The notes: generated by a model not told the origin, from the sequence alone. A DNA stretch of 64,000 nt from Polynucleobacter sp. MWH-UH25E (GCF_018687095.1 NZ_CP061286.1:868001-932000), one strand, 5' to 3'. Positions 9,753 to 20,328 are shown, counted from the stretch's first letter. Numbers and translations are program-made.

Positions 9753-9780
9753 AATGCCCTCTTGATTGAGGGCATTTTCT
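9753..9780. terminator. Bidirectional terminator between H1-like gene and lipoprotein gene
   Basis: Inverted repeat AATGCCCTC / GAGGGCATT (9753-9761 with 9768-9776) followed by TTTTC. It separates two convergent genes, and the A-rich left flank lets it act in both directions. Confidence 0.8.
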
Positions 9781-10158
9781 TTAATCTTTGCTATAAGCCT
9801 TGCAGTCATTGCCCTTAAATTCATAGCTCACAACAATCTTATTCTCAATCTTAAAGATTGTCGTACAGGCGTTTGTATATCCTATTGAAGGGCTGCCACC
9901 CACCATATTTGTATATGGTTTTCCGGCAATCATCACTGTATTGGCCCTTGCTGGCTGGCCAGGTATTACGCCTGATTCAGAGCGGGAATAAGTTAGATAT
10001 CTGACACCTTCATTTTCATATGAACCCTGAGGAATTCCCCAGGCGGCCACCAAGTCTTTTTCAGGCTTTCCTATCGTTGTCTGTAGGATTTTTTCGTAAT
10101 TCGCTGTAGTTGCGCATCCAGCTAATAGAAGTCCAAGAACAAATAGATACCTTTTCAT
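9781..10158 (-). CDS. Small lipoprotein of unknown function
   Basis: About 125 residues with a lipoprotein signal: MKRYLFVLG, hydrophobic core, and lipobox LLAGC, so the mature protein begins at Cys and should be membrane-anchored in the envelope. The mature part contains a segment, IGKPEKDLVAAWGIPQGSY, reminiscent of the SmpA/OmlA-like small lipoproteins (a GxxxxxLxxxWGxP pattern). A later pair of Cys (TNACTTIF, GNDCKAY) may form a disulfide. I cannot assign a function. An ATG at 10164 is also in frame, but AGGG followed by a 6-nt gap supports 10158. Confidence 0.75.
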   Translation of the reverse strand: MKRYLFVLGLLLAGCATTANYEKILQTTIGKPEKDLVAAWGIPQGSYENEGVRYLTYSRSESGVIPGQPARANTVMIAGKPYTNMVGGSPSIGYTNACTTIFKIENKIVVSYEFKGNDCKAYSKD

Positions 10159-10188
10159 GCTCATCCCTAGACATTTCTCAATAAAGCC

Positions 10189-10638
10189 TTAGCCCCTGCC
10201 GGTGCTGCCAAAGCCACCAGCACCACGACTGCTCTCGGTAAACTCTTCAACCACTTTGAGTTCCACCTGTTGCACAGGCATGACGACTAACTGAGCTAGG
10301 CGCTCCATGGGTTCTAGCTTAAATGGAGTGGATCCACGGTTCCATGTGCTCACCATAAGCTGACCTTGATAGTCAGAATCGATGAGGCCAACTAAATTCC
10401 CCAGCACTATTCCATGCTTATGGCCAAGACCTGAACGAGGCAGAATAAATGCGGCATAACGTGGATCTTCTACATATATTGCGAGGCCTGTAGGAACTAA
10501 TACTGTTTGACCTGGCGCAATTTCAATTGTTTCATCAATACAAGCGCGCAAATCTAATCCAGCGCTTCCCGGTGTGCCATAAGCTGGCAACTGATCTCGC
10601 ATACGTTCATCGAGAATTTTGACTTGTAAAGATTGCAT
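10189..10638 (-). CDS. dut: Deoxyuridine 5'-triphosphate nucleotidohydrolase
   Basis: Trimeric dUTPase, dUTP to dUMP and pyrophosphate, keeping uracil out of DNA and supplying dTMP synthesis. Motifs in order: [36 protein letters not shown], and the P-loop-like C-terminal [10 protein letters not shown]. At 149 residues it is the usual length. It sits 13 bp downstream of coaBC on the same strand, the common coaBC-dut pairing seen in many Proteobacteria. Confidence 0.96.
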   Translation of the reverse strand: MQSLQVKILDERMRDQLPAYGTPGSAGLDLRACIDETIEIAPGQTVLVPTGLAIYVEDPRYAAFILPRSGLGHKHGIVLGNLVGLIDSDYQGQLMVSTWNRGSTPFKLEPMERLAQLVVMPVQQVELKVVEEFTESSRGAGGFGSTGRG

Positions 10639-10651
10639 GAAGTTTCCTAAA

Positions 10652-11863
10652 TTAAATTTTCTTAGCTACCAACTGAATTAATTGGCGTGCGAGCTGTAAC
10701 TTTTCTGCCTTGGCAATTTTTTTACTGCCACTAGCGTCTATGACAAGCAATTGATTTAAATCACTGCCAAATGTATCGGGGCCAATATTACCCACGATCA
10801 TTGGAATGCCTTTGCGTTTACGTTTCTCATCAGCATGCTTCTCAAGATCCGTAGATTCAGCAGCAAAGCCAACACAGTAGGGATATGGTTTGCCAGCTTT
10901 GGTTTTTACCGTTTTAGCTACATCCAGCAGAATGTCGGGATTAGCGACAAATTCAATATTGGGCGTTTCTTTACCGTTGCGTTTGATCTTTTCCTTAGCT
11001 GGCTTGGCAATCCCCCAGTCAGCCACTGCAGCCACCGCGAAAAATACATCGCAATCTGTAGCGGCAAGAGTGGCTGCATGCATTTCTTTGGCGCTAACCA
11101 CGTTGGTGCGAGTAATTAACCCAGTTGCCTCAAGCGGCGTTGGCAAGTTGCATGGACCTGCAATCAAATGTACTTGGGCGCCAGCCTCAAGCGCGGCCCT
11201 AGCAATTGTAAAGCCCATTTTTCCAGAGCTGTGATTGGTAATTCCGCGAACTGGGTCAATTGCCTCAAATGTTGGCCCTGCGGTGATCAGTACTTTTTTG
11301 CCGAGCAATGTTTTTTTCTGGAAGAAGGCAATGACTTGTTCTGCAACCTCTGCTGGTTCGAGCATGCGACCCATCCCAACTTCGCCACAAGCCTGAAATC
11401 CACTGGCGGGACCAAGTAGTGTCACACCATCTTTATTTAATCGTTCCGCGCTTCTTTGGGTGGCTGCATGTTCCCACATTTGCTTGTTCATCGCAGGGGC
11501 AATAAGAAGAGGGCAGTCTCTTGCGAGGCAAAGAGTACTTAGCAAATCATCTGCCAATCCCAGAGATAGTTTTGCCATCAGATCGGCGCTTCCTGGGGCA
11601 ATCACAATCGCATCAGCGGCTCGTGAGAGCTCAATATGCGCCATATTGTTGCTAATGCTGTTATCCCACTGGCTTGTAAAGACAGGATTGCCTGTAAGGG
11701 CTTGCATTGTTACTGGGGTAACAAATTGTTGGGCAGCTTCAGTCATCACCACTTGGACCGAGGCGCCTTCTTGCATCAGTAATCTAGCAAGCTCAGGCGT
11801 CTTATAAGCGGCAATGCCGCCAGAGATGCCGAGAACGATTTTTTTATTGATTAAGGATTGCAT
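10652..11863 (-). CDS. coaBC: Bifunctional phosphopantothenoylcysteine decarboxylase / phosphopantothenate-cysteine ligase
   Basis: Two consecutive steps of coenzyme A synthesis in one 403-residue protein. The N-terminal flavoprotein half (CoaC) has [20 protein letters not shown] and the active-site motif APAMNKQMW. The C-terminal CoaB half starts near residue 185 with [17 protein letters not shown] and has NHSSGKMG and a KIKR region typical of the synthetase. Ten bp separate it from lspA upstream and 13 bp from dut downstream, so it belongs to the minus-strand ribF-ileS-lspA-coaBC-dut run. Confidence 0.96.
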   Translation of the reverse strand: MQSLINKKIVLGISGGIAAYKTPELARLLMQEGASVQVVMTEAAQQFVTPVTMQALTGNPVFTSQWDNSISNNMAHIELSRAADAIVIAPGSADLMAKLSLGLADDLLSTLCLARDCPLLIAPAMNKQMWEHAATQRSAERLNKDGVTLLGPASGFQACGEVGMGRMLEPAEVAEQVIAFFQKKTLLGKKVLITAGPTFEAIDPVRGITNHSSGKMGFTIARAALEAGAQVHLIAGPCNLPTPLEATGLITRTNVVSAKEMHAATLAATDCDVFFAVAAVADWGIAKPAKEKIKRNGKETPNIEFVANPDILLDVAKTVKTKAGKPYPYCVGFAAESTDLEKHADEKRKRKGIPMIVGNIGPDTFGSDLNQLLVIDASGSKKIAKAEKLQLARQLIQLVAKKI

Positions 11864-11872
11864 GGCGCCAGC

Positions 11873-12370
11873 TTACTGGGATTGTGTGGATTTGCCAAAT
11901 GACTTGCGTAATTCGCTAACAATGATCAGTGCAGCCCCAACGCAAATGGCACTATCAGCCACATTAAAGGCTGGCCAGTGCCATCCGGCATAGTGCAGAT
12001 CAATAAAGTCCACGACAGCGCCATACATGAGGCGATCTAAAACATTTCCAGCTGCTCCGCCGAGAATCAGGCTGAGGGCGATGCAAAGTAGCTTCTCATC
12101 TTGATGTTTGCGCAGCATAAAGACGATGTAGACGCAGGCAAGCAGACCCAGGGCAGTAAAGAACCAACGTTGCCATCCCGAGCTTTGAGCCAAGAAAGAA
12201 AATGCAGCGCCGGGATTAAACAGTAGCAACCAATTGAAGAAAGGCAGAACAGGTTCCGGAATTCCAAGCTGCAATTCACTTAAGGCCAGCCATTTGCTTG
12301 CTTGATCTAGTAGCAAGGTAATGACAGCAATAGCTATGCAGCGTAAAAATGGAATGCTCTGTTGGCTCAT
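11873..12370 (-). CDS. lspA: Lipoprotein signal peptidase (signal peptidase II)
   Basis: Aspartic membrane protease that removes signal peptides from diacylated prolipoproteins such as the LivK-like and small lipoproteins of this window. Catalytic Asp signatures are visible: GGAAGNVLDRLMYGAVVDFI and AFNVADSAICVG. Four hydrophobic segments fit the family. The ATG at 12370 gives 165 residues (MSQQSIPFLRC). A TTG at 12385 would add five residues. It follows ileS closely (about 23 bp), the near-universal ileS-lspA pairing. Confidence 0.95.
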   Translation of the reverse strand: MSQQSIPFLRCIAIAVITLLLDQASKWLALSELQLGIPEPVLPFFNWLLLFNPGAAFSFLAQSSGWQRWFFTALGLLACVYIVFMLRKHQDEKLLCIALSLILGGAAGNVLDRLMYGAVVDFIDLHYAGWHWPAFNVADSAICVGAALIIVSELRKSFGKSTQSQ

Positions 12371-12393
12371 TGATGAATTGGACAAGAATCAGA

Positions 12394-15255
12394 TTAAGCA
12401 AAGAGGCGATGATCGCCGTCACCGAAAAGATTGCTAATGCAGCGGCCGCACAGATCAGGGTGATCTGTATTGCTGCCAACATCTTTGGTGTGATGCCAAC
12501 AACGACCGCATTTCTTAAATTGACTGCCGCGTACTGATACCTCTAAGCCATCATTACTTAACTCAATATTGGCACTTGAAGTAATAGTGACAAAACGTAA
12601 GTCATTCTCAAGCGAGTGCAAGATAGCGAAGTCAGTGTCACCAAGCTTAATGGTGAGTTCAGCTTGCAGGGATGAGCCTACATTGCCTGCCTCGCGCTCC
12701 ACCTCAATAGCCTTGGTCACTTCTGAACGAATCTCGCGAATGCGATTCCATTTGCCGAGTAATTCTTCTGAGTTGGCGATTTCTGGGAAAGTACCAAATT
12801 CTTCCATGAAGATAGATTCAGACAGTTTCCTGCTGGGATCTTTAGGGAGATCTTGCCAAGCTTCTTCTGCGGTAAATGAGAGGAACGGAGACAACCACTT
12901 CAAGAGATTGCGCGTGATATGGAAAAGCGCATTTTGAGCCGCTCTACGATCTGCAGAATCAGGGGCGCTGGTGTAGAGGCGATCTTTCAGAATGTCTAAA
13001 TAGAAGCCACCTAAATCTTCTGAGCAGAAAGTAAGCATGCGCGCGACTGCAGGATGGAATTCATAAGCCTTGTAATGTGCCTCAATATCACTCTGCAATT
13101 GATTGGCTAGCGCTACTGCATAGCGATCAATTTCTAACCACTGATCTGTAGGCATTGCATGTTTAGCGGGATCAAAATCCGAAAGATTCGCTAGCAAGAA
13201 GCGCAAGGTATTGCGGATACGACGATAGCTTTCAGTAACGCGTTTCAGGATTTCATCAGAGATCGTCATCTCGCCCGAATAATCTGTCGAGGCAACCCAG
13301 AGGCGAATAATTTCTGCGCCGAGCTTATCTGCCACCTGTTGTGGGGCAATCACGTTACCCACCGATTTACTCATCTTGCGACCTTGACCGTCAACAGTAA
13401 AGCCGTGAGTTAAGAGTGCTTTGTAAGGGGGTTTTCCGTCTAGCATCGCGCCGGTGAGCAATGAGGAGTGGAACCAGCCGCGGTGCTGGTCTGAACCCTC
13501 TAAATACAAATCTGCTAAACGACCGGTAGGGGTTTCTGCGTCTGCAGTGAGCAGCTCGTCGCGATGCGATCCACGAATCACATGCCAATGGGTTGTGCCA
13601 GAATCAAACCACACATCTAGTGTGTCGCGATTCTTTTCATATTGAGAAGCTTCATCACCGAGTAACTCAGAAACTTCGAGTTGCTGCCAGGCTTCAATTC
13701 CACCTTTTTCTACGCGCTTTGCAATTTCCTCGAGTAACTCGACTGTGCGTGGATGTGGATCCCCAGTTTCTTTGTGAACAAAGAAGGCCATCGGCACGCC
13801 CCATTGACGTTGCCGTGAGAGCGTCCAATCAGGGCGATTGGCGATCATGCTATGTAAGCGCTGCTTGCCCCATGCAGGGAAGAAGTCGGTGCTATCGATG
13901 CCGGCCAAAGCAGTTTCACGTAAGCTGGCTTTACCATCAGATGGTTTTTTATCCATGCTAGCAAACCATTGTGAGGTCGCGCGGTAAATAATCGGCGACT
14001 TGTGGCGCCAGCAATGCATATACGAGTGGGTATAGGTTTTGTCACGCAATAAGCTTCCTGCCTCACGCATTGCTTCTACGATTTTTGGATTCGCTTTCCA
14101 AATGTATTCGTTGGCGAAGAGCGGCAACCAGGACGCATACACACCATTTCCCATTACTGGATTCAAGATGTCTTTGTCCACAAGCCCATTTGCTTTGCAA
14201 GACTTAAAGTCTTCTTCGCCATAGGCTGGGGCAGAGTGAACAATGCCTGTGCCAGTATCGAGCGTGACATATTCAGCTACATAGATTGGTGAAAGACGTT
14301 TGTAGCCTTCGTGTAAAGAAGCGAGAGGGTGCCAAAAAGAAATATTGGCGAGTTTCTCACCAAGGCAGGTGGCGATGACTTTGCCTTCGAGACCGTAATC
14401 TTGTAAACAGATCTCGACACGATCTTTTGCAAGTATTAATAATTTGCTACCAACATCCACAAGTGCGTAAGTTAACTCTGGGTGAACATTCATTGCTTGG
14501 TTAGCAGGAATAGTCCAAGGCGTTGTTGTCCAGATCACAATCTGACCAGGCTTATTGGGTAGATCCTCCAATCCAAATGCTTTGGCAAGCTGTGGACGCT
14601 GCGCATCATCAAACGCAAAACCTACATCGACTGTTGGATCAGTTTTATCTTGGTATTCCACCTCAGCTTCTGCAAGCGCAGAACCACAATCAAAACACCA
14701 GTTCACTGGTTTTAAGCCTCGGAATACGTAACCCTTTTCCCAAATCTTGCCTAGTGCACGAATTTCATCAGCTTCGTTGCGGTAATTCATAGTGAGATAA
14801 GGGTTGTTCCAGTCACCCAATACGCCTAAGCGCTCGAAATCTTTCTTTTGCTTGCCTACCTGCACTTGCGCATAGGCACGGGCTTTAGCCTGTACTTCAG
14901 CCGTGGGCAGATTCTTGCCAAACTGCTTCTCAATTTGAATCTCAATTGGCATTCCGTGGCAATCCCAGCCTGGTACGTATGCGGAATCAAATCCCATCAA
15001 CCAGCGGGATTTCACAATCATGTCTTTCAGAATCTTATTAACCGCATGACCAATATGAATATCGCCATTCGCATAAGGAGGGCCATCATGCAAGATGAAC
15101 TTTGGTTGACCAGCATGAGCCGCACGAATCTTTTCGTAAAGCTTATTTTTTTGCCATTGCGCAACCCATTGCGGTTCGCGTTTTGCTAGATCGCCTCGCA
15201 TCGGAAATGCGGTATCTAGTAAATTGACTGGATAGTTATTTTCTTTTTCAGACAT
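12394..15255 (-). CDS. ileS: Isoleucine-tRNA ligase
   Basis: Class Ia synthetase charging tRNA-Ile, including, presumably, the intron-split tRNA at the far end of this window once spliced and lysidinylated. The HIGH motif is HIGH in [16 protein letters not shown] is in [10 protein letters not shown], and the C-terminal zinc site shows two CxxC pairs (CGRC and CGRC). From the ATG at 15255 ([11 protein letters not shown]) the length is 953, typical. Upstream in-frame codons to 15348 lie inside ribF and are not needed. The start overlaps the ribF stop by 8 bp, suggesting translational coupling. Confidence 0.97.
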   Translation of the reverse strand: MSEKENNYPVNLLDTAFPMRGDLAKREPQWVAQWQKNKLYEKIRAAHAGQPKFILHDGPPYANGDIHIGHAVNKILKDMIVKSRWLMGFDSAYVPGWDCHGMPIEIQIEKQFGKNLPTAEVQAKARAYAQVQVGKQKKDFERLGVLGDWNNPYLTMNYRNEADEIRALGKIWEKGYVFRGLKPVNWCFDCGSALAEAEVEYQDKTDPTVDVGFAFDDAQRPQLAKAFGLEDLPNKPGQIVIWTTTPWTIPANQAMNVHPELTYALVDVGSKLLILAKDRVEICLQDYGLEGKVIATCLGEKLANISFWHPLASLHEGYKRLSPIYVAEYVTLDTGTGIVHSAPAYGEEDFKSCKANGLVDKDILNPVMGNGVYASWLPLFANEYIWKANPKIVEAMREAGSLLRDKTYTHSYMHCWRHKSPIIYRATSQWFASMDKKPSDGKASLRETALAGIDSTDFFPAWGKQRLHSMIANRPDWTLSRQRQWGVPMAFFVHKETGDPHPRTVELLEEIAKRVEKGGIEAWQQLEVSELLGDEASQYEKNRDTLDVWFDSGTTHWHVIRGSHRDELLTADAETPTGRLADLYLEGSDQHRGWFHSSLLTGAMLDGKPPYKALLTHGFTVDGQGRKMSKSVGNVIAPQQVADKLGAEIIRLWVASTDYSGEMTISDEILKRVTESYRRIRNTLRFLLANLSDFDPAKHAMPTDQWLEIDRYAVALANQLQSDIEAHYKAYEFHPAVARMLTFCSEDLGGFYLDILKDRLYTSAPDSADRRAAQNALFHITRNLLKWLSPFLSFTAEEAWQDLPKDPSRKLSESIFMEEFGTFPEIANSEELLGKWNRIREIRSEVTKAIEVEREAGNVGSSLQAELTIKLGDTDFAILHSLENDLRFVTITSSANIELSNDGLEVSVRGSQFKKCGRCWHHTKDVGSNTDHPDLCGRCISNLFGDGDHRLFA

Positions 15256-16198
15256 AAGATTTTTTCTGGAAATAATTTCTGGCGTGCTTTGCGTCTTGCG
15301 CAATCGCATTTGTGAGAGTGTCGAGGTCATCATACTTTTCCTCGTCACGAATTTTTTCTAAAAGTTCAACGGTAATGATTTTTCCGTAAACATCCTTTTG
15401 ATAATCAAATATGTGGGTCTCAAGTAACACGCGACCTTCATCTTCCACCGTAGGCCGCACGCCTAGGCTAGCTACAGCTGGCAAAGGTTTGTCGCTAAGC
15501 CCCAGTACTTGCGCAGTGAAGATGCCAGTAGTCGCTGGCTTGCGATGATGTAAGTGATTGGCTACGGCTAAATTTAAAGTGGGGAATCCTAATTTGCGAC
15601 CAAGTTGTTGCCCATGAATGACGTGTCCAGAAACTCCATAAGGGCGACCAAGTAATTTTTCTGCTTGCTTCATATCACCATTTGCAAGAGCGGTGCGCAA
15701 TGCTGAACTCGAAATACGCTCACCATCTTCAGAAATCGTTTGAATGCTGGAAACTTCAAATCCATATTTTTCACCAGCCGCTTTGAGGCTTGCAAAATTA
15801 CCTGCTCGCTTAGCCCCATAGCAAAAGTCATCACCAATCAAAATCCATTTGGTATTGAGTCGTTTGACGATAATCTCTGAAACAAACTCTTCCGGCGAAA
15901 GGCGAGCAAATGCGGAATTGAAATGCTCAACAACGACTCGATCAATACCTAGATCCGCAAGAGCAGCCAATTTGTCGCGCAAATTCAGAATTCGGGGTGG
16001 GGCTTGTTCGGGGGAGAAAAATTCCTTTGGGTGGGGCTCAAAGGTCAGTACGCAGCTGGCCAAGCCTCTTTCCCGAGCGCCAGCAACCAACTGCTTGAGC
16101 AGGGCGCGATGACCCCTGTGCACGCCATCGAAATTTCCGATGGTGAGGGCACAAGCAGGTCCTGCGGAAAACGGGGTCGAGCCACGAAATACGTTCAC
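15248..16198 (-). CDS. ribF: Bifunctional riboflavin kinase / FAD synthetase
   Basis: Makes FMN from riboflavin and FAD from FMN. The N-terminal nucleotidyltransferase domain has [13 protein letters not shown] near residues 19-31. The C-terminal kinase domain has [23 protein letters not shown] near residues 183-205 and the late [15 protein letters not shown]. 316 residues, normal. The start codon is GTG at 16198 (protein [10 protein letters not shown]), and no upstream ATG is available in frame. It is divergent from purN with only about 40 bp between, and heads the ribF-ileS-lspA-coaBC-dut run. Confidence 0.95.
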   Translation of the reverse strand: MNVFRGSTPFSAGPACALTIGNFDGVHRGHRALLKQLVAGARERGLASCVLTFEPHPKEFFSPEQAPPRILNLRDKLAALADLGIDRVVVEHFNSAFARLSPEEFVSEIIVKRLNTKWILIGDDFCYGAKRAGNFASLKAAGEKYGFEVSSIQTISEDGERISSSALRTALANGDMKQAEKLLGRPYGVSGHVIHGQQLGRKLGFPTLNLAVANHLHHRKPATTGIFTAQVLGLSDKPLPAVASLGVRPTVEDEGRVLLETHIFDYQKDVYGKIITVELLEKIRDEEKYDDLDTLTNAIAQDAKHARNYFQKKSYV

Positions 16199-16225
16199 AA
16201 AATCGCCTTCTGGGTAGCCATCAAT

Positions 16226-16240
16226 TATATTGTGGGCATG
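16226..16240 (+). promoter_or_regulatory. -10-like box immediately before purN start
   Basis: TATATT at 16226-16231, then six bases, then the purN ATG at 16238. No convincing -35 at the normal distance and no strong ribosome binding site, only GTGGGC. The geometry would place the transcription start at or next to the ATG (leaderless mRNA). This is an inference from spacing. Confidence 0.4.
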
Positions 16241-16867
16241 CTTTCTATCGTTACCTTAATCTCCGGCCGCGGATCCAATTTCGAGGCTATCGTTAAAACG
16301 GCTCAAAAAGAGCAATGGCCAGTCAAATTTGCAGCGGTTATAGCGAATCACTCCGCAGCTAAGGGCCTTGATTTTGCTCGCTCGCAAGGTATTCCAGCCT
16401 TTGCAATAGAGCATAAAGAGCACCCTACCCGAGAATCCTTTGATGCCGCTCTGATCCAGAAAATTGATGAGCTTGGAGCTGATTTGGTGGTCTTAGCTGG
16501 TTTTATGCGGATTTTGACCCCGAGTTTTATTCGTCATTTTGGGGGTCGTTTAATCAATATTCACCCAGCCCTTTTGCCGGCCTTCCCAGGCTTGCATACC
16601 CATGAGCGCGCCTTAGAGGCGGGGGTTAAAGAGCATGGGGCTACAGTGCACTTTGTGACCGAGGGTGTCGATGAGGGGCCGATTATTTGTCAGGCTTCCG
16701 TGCCAGTGCTCGAAGGTGATGATGCCGATACACTTGCTGCTCGAGTTTTGAAGGCTGAGCATCAGATTTATCCTCGAGCCGTAAAATGGTTTCTTGACGG
16801 ACGATTGCGCATTGAAGGTAATCAAGTGAAGTTACAACCCCCAGAATCGCAATTATTTAAATTATGA
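16238..16867 (+). CDS. purN: Phosphoribosylglycinamide formyltransferase
   Basis: Formyl-THF-dependent formylation of GAR, the third step of purine synthesis. Starting at the ATG 16238 the 209-residue protein begins MLSIVTLISGRGSNFEAIV, the PurN N-terminus. The catalytic region has NIHPALLPAFPGLHTHERAL and VHFVTEGVDEGPII (Asn, His, Asp of the active site). The longer in-frame extension back to 16004 lies inside ribF on the opposite strand and has no family similarity. Its stop overlaps the next start by four bases (ATGA). Confidence 0.95.
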   Translation: MLSIVTLISGRGSNFEAIVKTAQKEQWPVKFAAVIANHSAAKGLDFARSQGIPAFAIEHKEHPTRESFDAALIQKIDELGADLVVLAGFMRILTPSFIRHFGGRLINIHPALLPAFPGLHTHERALEAGVKEHGATVHFVTEGVDEGPIICQASVPVLEGDDADTLAARVLKAEHQIYPRAVKWFLDGRLRIEGNQVKLQPPESQLFKL

Positions 16868-18381
16868 GCGCAGAACGTTCCAATCCAAAATCCAATAAGC
16901 GCTTAGGTCCGCAAAAAAGTTATGCGGCTAAATCAAAAGATCCATTGCGCCGTCCGGAGCGACGTAATGCCAGTGGCAACTTGATTGCGCCTGAAGGTCA
17001 GAAAAATTTCTCAAATGCGAAAGCTTTGCCGCAGCATGCGATTCATTTAGAGCGCTTACTTCCAGAATTACTGCAGTTTGATCAACCCGCTGATCGGATT
17101 GTTAGTCGTTATTTTCGATCTGAGCCAAAGCTTGGTAATCGTGATCGAGCGTTGATAGCAGAGAGTGCATTTGCTATTTTGCGTCGTAAAAATGAGTTCT
17201 CACAATTTGCCTCTAGTGGCGAGGGATCACAGGCTAGACGCTTAGCCCTATTGGGTTTGCTGTCCGCTCTTTCTGAAGGTGGGCTTGGTTCAGGCAATCG
17301 TGCGGAGAGTGCGATTGCGGACTTGGCGCATGTTCTCAAGCCTGGTGAGTATGAGTGGTTGCAACGAATTTCAACGGTAGATCCAAGTTCTTTAAATCCA
17401 CTAGTGCGCAACAATTTGCCTGAGTGGTTGTGGGATGCCTTTAGAAAATATCCAGGTGAAGATACTCGTGAAGAATTAGCGAAATCTTTGATGCATCCCG
17501 CTTCTTTAGATTTGCGCGCAAACACGATGAAGACCAATCGCGAGGAATTACTTGCGCAGATGAATGCATTGGGTGGTCGTTATCAAGCTACTCCAACTCC
17601 GTTTGCACCAGATGGTGTGCGCATTATGGGTAAACCCGCTTTGCAAAATACTGCAGGCTTTAAAGCAGGCATGTTTGAAGTGCAAGATGAAGGAAGCCAG
17701 TTGTTGGCCTATTTGCTGGCTCCAAAACGTGGCGAAATGGTTGTTGATTTTTGCGCTGGCGCCGGTGGCAAGACATTGGCAATTGGCGCGTTGATGCGAT
17801 CCACAGGCCGCCTATATGCATTTGACACATCTGAACGTCGCTTAGCCAATCTCAAACCGAGACAAGCTCGAAGTGGTCTTTCTAATGTTCATCCTGTGTG
17901 GATTGATTCTGAGAATGACGCCAAGATCAAACGCTTAGCCGGAAAGATAGATCGTGTTCTGGTTGATGCCCCTTGTAGCGGTATGGGCACCTTGCGCCGT
18001 AATCCTGACCTGAAGTGGCGCCAAACCCCAGAGGGTGTTGCGGAATTGAATCAAAAGCAAGCCAGCATTTTGAATTCAGCAGCTCGCCTCTTAAAACCAG
18101 GTGGTCGCTTGGTATATGCCACTTGCAGCCTATTACCCCAGGAAAATCAAGGAGTTGCAGAGGATTTCCTCAAGAATCACCCTGATTTTGAGGTGGTTCC
18201 AGCGGCTGAGGTCCTCAAGCCATTGTTCCCAAAGGAAAAATTACCATTGGGCTGTTCCGCAGAAAATCCTTGGTGGCAATTGTGGCCGCATATTCACGGT
18301 ACGGATGGCTTTTTTGGGGCTGTTTTTCAGAAAAAGAGCATTAAATCTGAAAGCCTAGAAATGCAAAAACCTAAGAATTAA
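16864..18381 (+). CDS. RsmB-family rRNA (cytosine-C5) methyltransferase
   Basis: A 505-residue SAM-dependent RNA m5C methyltransferase of the RsmB/Sun group, probably acting on 16S rRNA. The first 55 or so residues are basic and low-complexity. A NusB-like helical region follows, then a Rossmann domain with VVDFCAGAGGKTLAIGAL (SAM motif I), VDAPCSGMGTLRRNPD (conserved Cys) and the catalytic-Cys motif YATCSLLPQEN. It is translationally coupled to purN through an ATGA overlap. Whether it is the true RsmB orthologue (m5C967) or a paralogue cannot be settled here, so the symbol is left blank. Confidence 0.88.
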   Translation: MSAERSNPKSNKRLGPQKSYAAKSKDPLRRPERRNASGNLIAPEGQKNFSNAKALPQHAIHLERLLPELLQFDQPADRIVSRYFRSEPKLGNRDRALIAESAFAILRRKNEFSQFASSGEGSQARRLALLGLLSALSEGGLGSGNRAESAIADLAHVLKPGEYEWLQRISTVDPSSLNPLVRNNLPEWLWDAFRKYPGEDTREELAKSLMHPASLDLRANTMKTNREELLAQMNALGGRYQATPTPFAPDGVRIMGKPALQNTAGFKAGMFEVQDEGSQLLAYLLAPKRGEMVVDFCAGAGGKTLAIGALMRSTGRLYAFDTSERRLANLKPRQARSGLSNVHPVWIDSENDAKIKRLAGKIDRVLVDAPCSGMGTLRRNPDLKWRQTPEGVAELNQKQASILNSAARLLKPGGRLVYATCSLLPQENQGVAEDFLKNHPDFEVVPAAEVLKPLFPKEKLPLGCSAENPWWQLWPHIHGTDGFFGAVFQKKSIKSESLEMQKPKN

Positions 18382-18447
18382 CGAAAGATAGGTCAAAAAA
18401 AGCCTGAAAAGCGTTAAAATGAAAGCTGATACTTAAAGGACACACTT

Positions 18448-19647
18448 TTGAATACAGTTTCAAGTTCAGGTTTTGATTTATTCCTTAACTGGCTCGCCAA
18501 TGGATATTTAGATTGGTCTTGGTGGCAGATTACTCTGTTCACGTTGATTGCCACCCACATCACGATTGCCGCAGTAACTATCTTTTTGCATCGTTGTCAG
18601 GCGCACCGTGCCCTCGACCTGCACCCGATCGTTTCTCATTTCTTTCGTTTTTGGCTTTGGCTTACTACCGGCATGGTGACCAAGGAGTGGGCCTCGATCC
18701 ACCGTAAGCACCACGCCAAGTGCGAGACAGTTGACGATCCCCATAGCCCGCAAATTCTAGGCATTGGGACCGTGCTATCCCGCGGTGCTGAGCTTTATAA
18801 GCAAGAGGCAAAGAATCAAGAGACCATGGACAAGTTTGGTCATGGCACTCCAGATGATTGGCTCGAGCGCAATGTTTATGCGAAGTTCACATGGCAGGGT
18901 GTTGCCATCATGCTCATCATCGATGTGTTTTTATTCGGCGCAGTTGGCTTAACTGTTTGGGCCGTGCAGATGCTGTGGATTCCAATCACTGCCGCCGGCA
19001 TCATTAACGGCATTGGCCACTACTGGGGTTATCGCAACTTCGATTGTGAAGATGCCTCAACCAATATTTTTCCTTGGGGCATTTTGATTGGTGGTGAAGA
19101 ATTGCACAACAACCATCACACGTTTGCCACTAGCGCGAAACTTTCTAACAAGTGGTATGAATTTGATATTGGTTGGTTGTATATTCAAATGATGAGTGCA
19201 GTAGGTTTAGCTACTGTGAAAAAGACGCCGCCAAAACCAGTTTTAAGTGATTTGCGTCCTGCCGATCAAAATACATTAGAAGCAATCATTGCAAATCGTT
19301 ATGAAATCATGGCGCGTTACAGCAAGACATTGCGTAATTTCTTTAGTAATGAAGTGCAACATATGCAAGTATTGGCATCCCATTTAAGCGACGCTCGCAC
19401 TTGGTTAGTTAAAGATGAGTCCCGCTTAAGCGAAGAAGAGAAAGCTAAGCTAGAAGAGCTAATGGCTAGTAATGCACAGCTTCGTAAGATGATCGAAATG
19501 CGTCGTGATCTTCAGGCTATCTGGGGTCGTTCAACAGCAACCCGCGAGCAATTGGTTTCACAATTGCATGCTTGGTGTCAGCGTGCTGAAGATAGTGGCC
19601 TAGCAAGCTTGCGAGAGTTCTCTTTAAGATTGCGTCGTTATGCCTGA
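18448..19647 (+). CDS. Acyl-CoA / fatty-acid desaturase (delta-9 type)
   Basis: Membrane di-iron desaturase inserting a double bond into fatty acyl chains, so likely involved in membrane fluidity. The three His boxes are visible: HRCQAHR near residue 48, HRKHH near 85 and HNNHH near 220. Hydrophobic segments lie before box one and between boxes two and three. The last 130 residues, after LATVKKTPPKP, are a soluble charged helical extension rich in Glu/Arg. The start is TTG at 18448, chosen because AAGGA ends 7 nt upstream and no ATG fits. The gene appears to be a single transcription unit, ending in a strong terminator. Confidence 0.9.
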   Translation: MNTVSSSGFDLFLNWLANGYLDWSWWQITLFTLIATHITIAAVTIFLHRCQAHRALDLHPIVSHFFRFWLWLTTGMVTKEWASIHRKHHAKCETVDDPHSPQILGIGTVLSRGAELYKQEAKNQETMDKFGHGTPDDWLERNVYAKFTWQGVAIMLIIDVFLFGAVGLTVWAVQMLWIPITAAGIINGIGHYWGYRNFDCEDASTNIFPWGILIGGEELHNNHHTFATSAKLSNKWYEFDIGWLYIQMMSAVGLATVKKTPPKPVLSDLRPADQNTLEAIIANRYEIMARYSKTLRNFFSNEVQHMQVLASHLSDARTWLVKDESRLSEEEKAKLEELMASNAQLRKMIEMRRDLQAIWGRSTATREQLVSQLHAWCQRAEDSGLASLREFSLRLRRYA

Positions 19648-19700
19648 GGAATTAAATTAATCAATAAACAGGTTAAAAAGAAATCCAAAATGGATAATAA

Positions 19701-19726
19701 AAAACCCGCTGCTTAGCGGGTTTTTT
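19701..19726. terminator. Bidirectional terminator between desaturase and rpmG
   Basis: Perfect inverted repeat AAAACCCGCT / AGCGGGTTTT (19701-19710 with 19715-19724) around a GCTT loop, with flanking A and T runs on both sides. It serves both convergent units. Confidence 0.87.
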
Positions 19727-19754
19727 ATTTACTTCAAGTAATGCTCAGTGTCGA

Positions 19755-19922
19755 TTACTTGAGTTTTGTTTCTTTATAAGCAACGTGCTTGCGAATGGTT
19801 GGATCAAATTTCATGATCTCCATTTTCTCAGGCTTTGTACGCTTGTTTTTTGAAGTTGTATAGAAGTGACCAGTACCAGCTGATGACTCTAATTTGATTT
19901 TTTCTCTGCCGCCTTTAGCCAT
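19755..19922 (-). CDS. rpmG: 50S ribosomal protein L33
   Basis: A 55-residue basic protein read from the minus strand: [20 protein letters not shown], then [20 protein letters not shown] and ending ETKLK. This is the L33 signature; the form lacks the CxxC zinc pairs found in some paralogues. It lies 11 bp after rpmB on the same strand, the usual rpmB-rpmG pair of the large ribosomal subunit. Confidence 0.96.
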   Translation of the reverse strand: MAKGGREKIKLESSAGTGHFYTTSKNKRTKPEKMEIMKFDPTIRKHVAYKETKLK

Positions 19923-19933
19923 TTGTGCGCTCC

Positions 19934-20167
19934 TTAAATTTCGCCACGTGCACGGAGATCAGACAAAACAGCATCGATGCCATTTTTGTCGATAACGCGC
20001 AAACCAGCATTGGTTAAGCGCAAGCTAATCCAACGGTTTTCAGATTCAACCCAGAAACGACGGTTTTGCAAATTCGGCAAAAAGCGACGCTTCGTTTTAT
20101 TGTTTGCATGGGATACATTGTTGCCAACCATCGGCTTTTTCCCAGTGACTTGGCAAACTTTTGCCAT
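19934..20167 (-). CDS. rpmB: 50S ribosomal protein L28
   Basis: A 77-residue basic protein beginning [20 protein letters not shown], with [20 protein letters not shown], all conserved in L28. The ATG at 20167 is preferred over an in-frame codon four residues upstream because MAKVCQVTG is the family N-terminus and a purine-rich TTAATGGAGTTAG precedes it. It is the first gene of the rpmBG pair. The roughly 160 bp upstream, to radC, should hold its promoter. Confidence 0.96.
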   Translation of the reverse strand: MAKVCQVTGKKPMVGNNVSHANNKTKRRFLPNLQNRRFWVESENRWISLRLTNAGLRVIDKNGIDAVLSDLRARGEI

Positions 20168-20328
20168 GACTAACTCCATTAATTGCGAAAAAGAAAGATT
20201 GTATCAGTCAAAGCCTAATTTGGGCTAGCCCCATGTGGCTTTGGCGGTGGGCCTACGGGGTCCAAAAGACGTGAAATTGGCCATAAAATCACAATATATT
20301 TCTTGTATGTTAGTAAACACTATCAATT

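Noticed and set aside
16004..16237. A long N-terminal extension of PurN
   Set aside because: It is antisense to ribF, has no PurN similarity, and the normal N-terminus starts at 16238.
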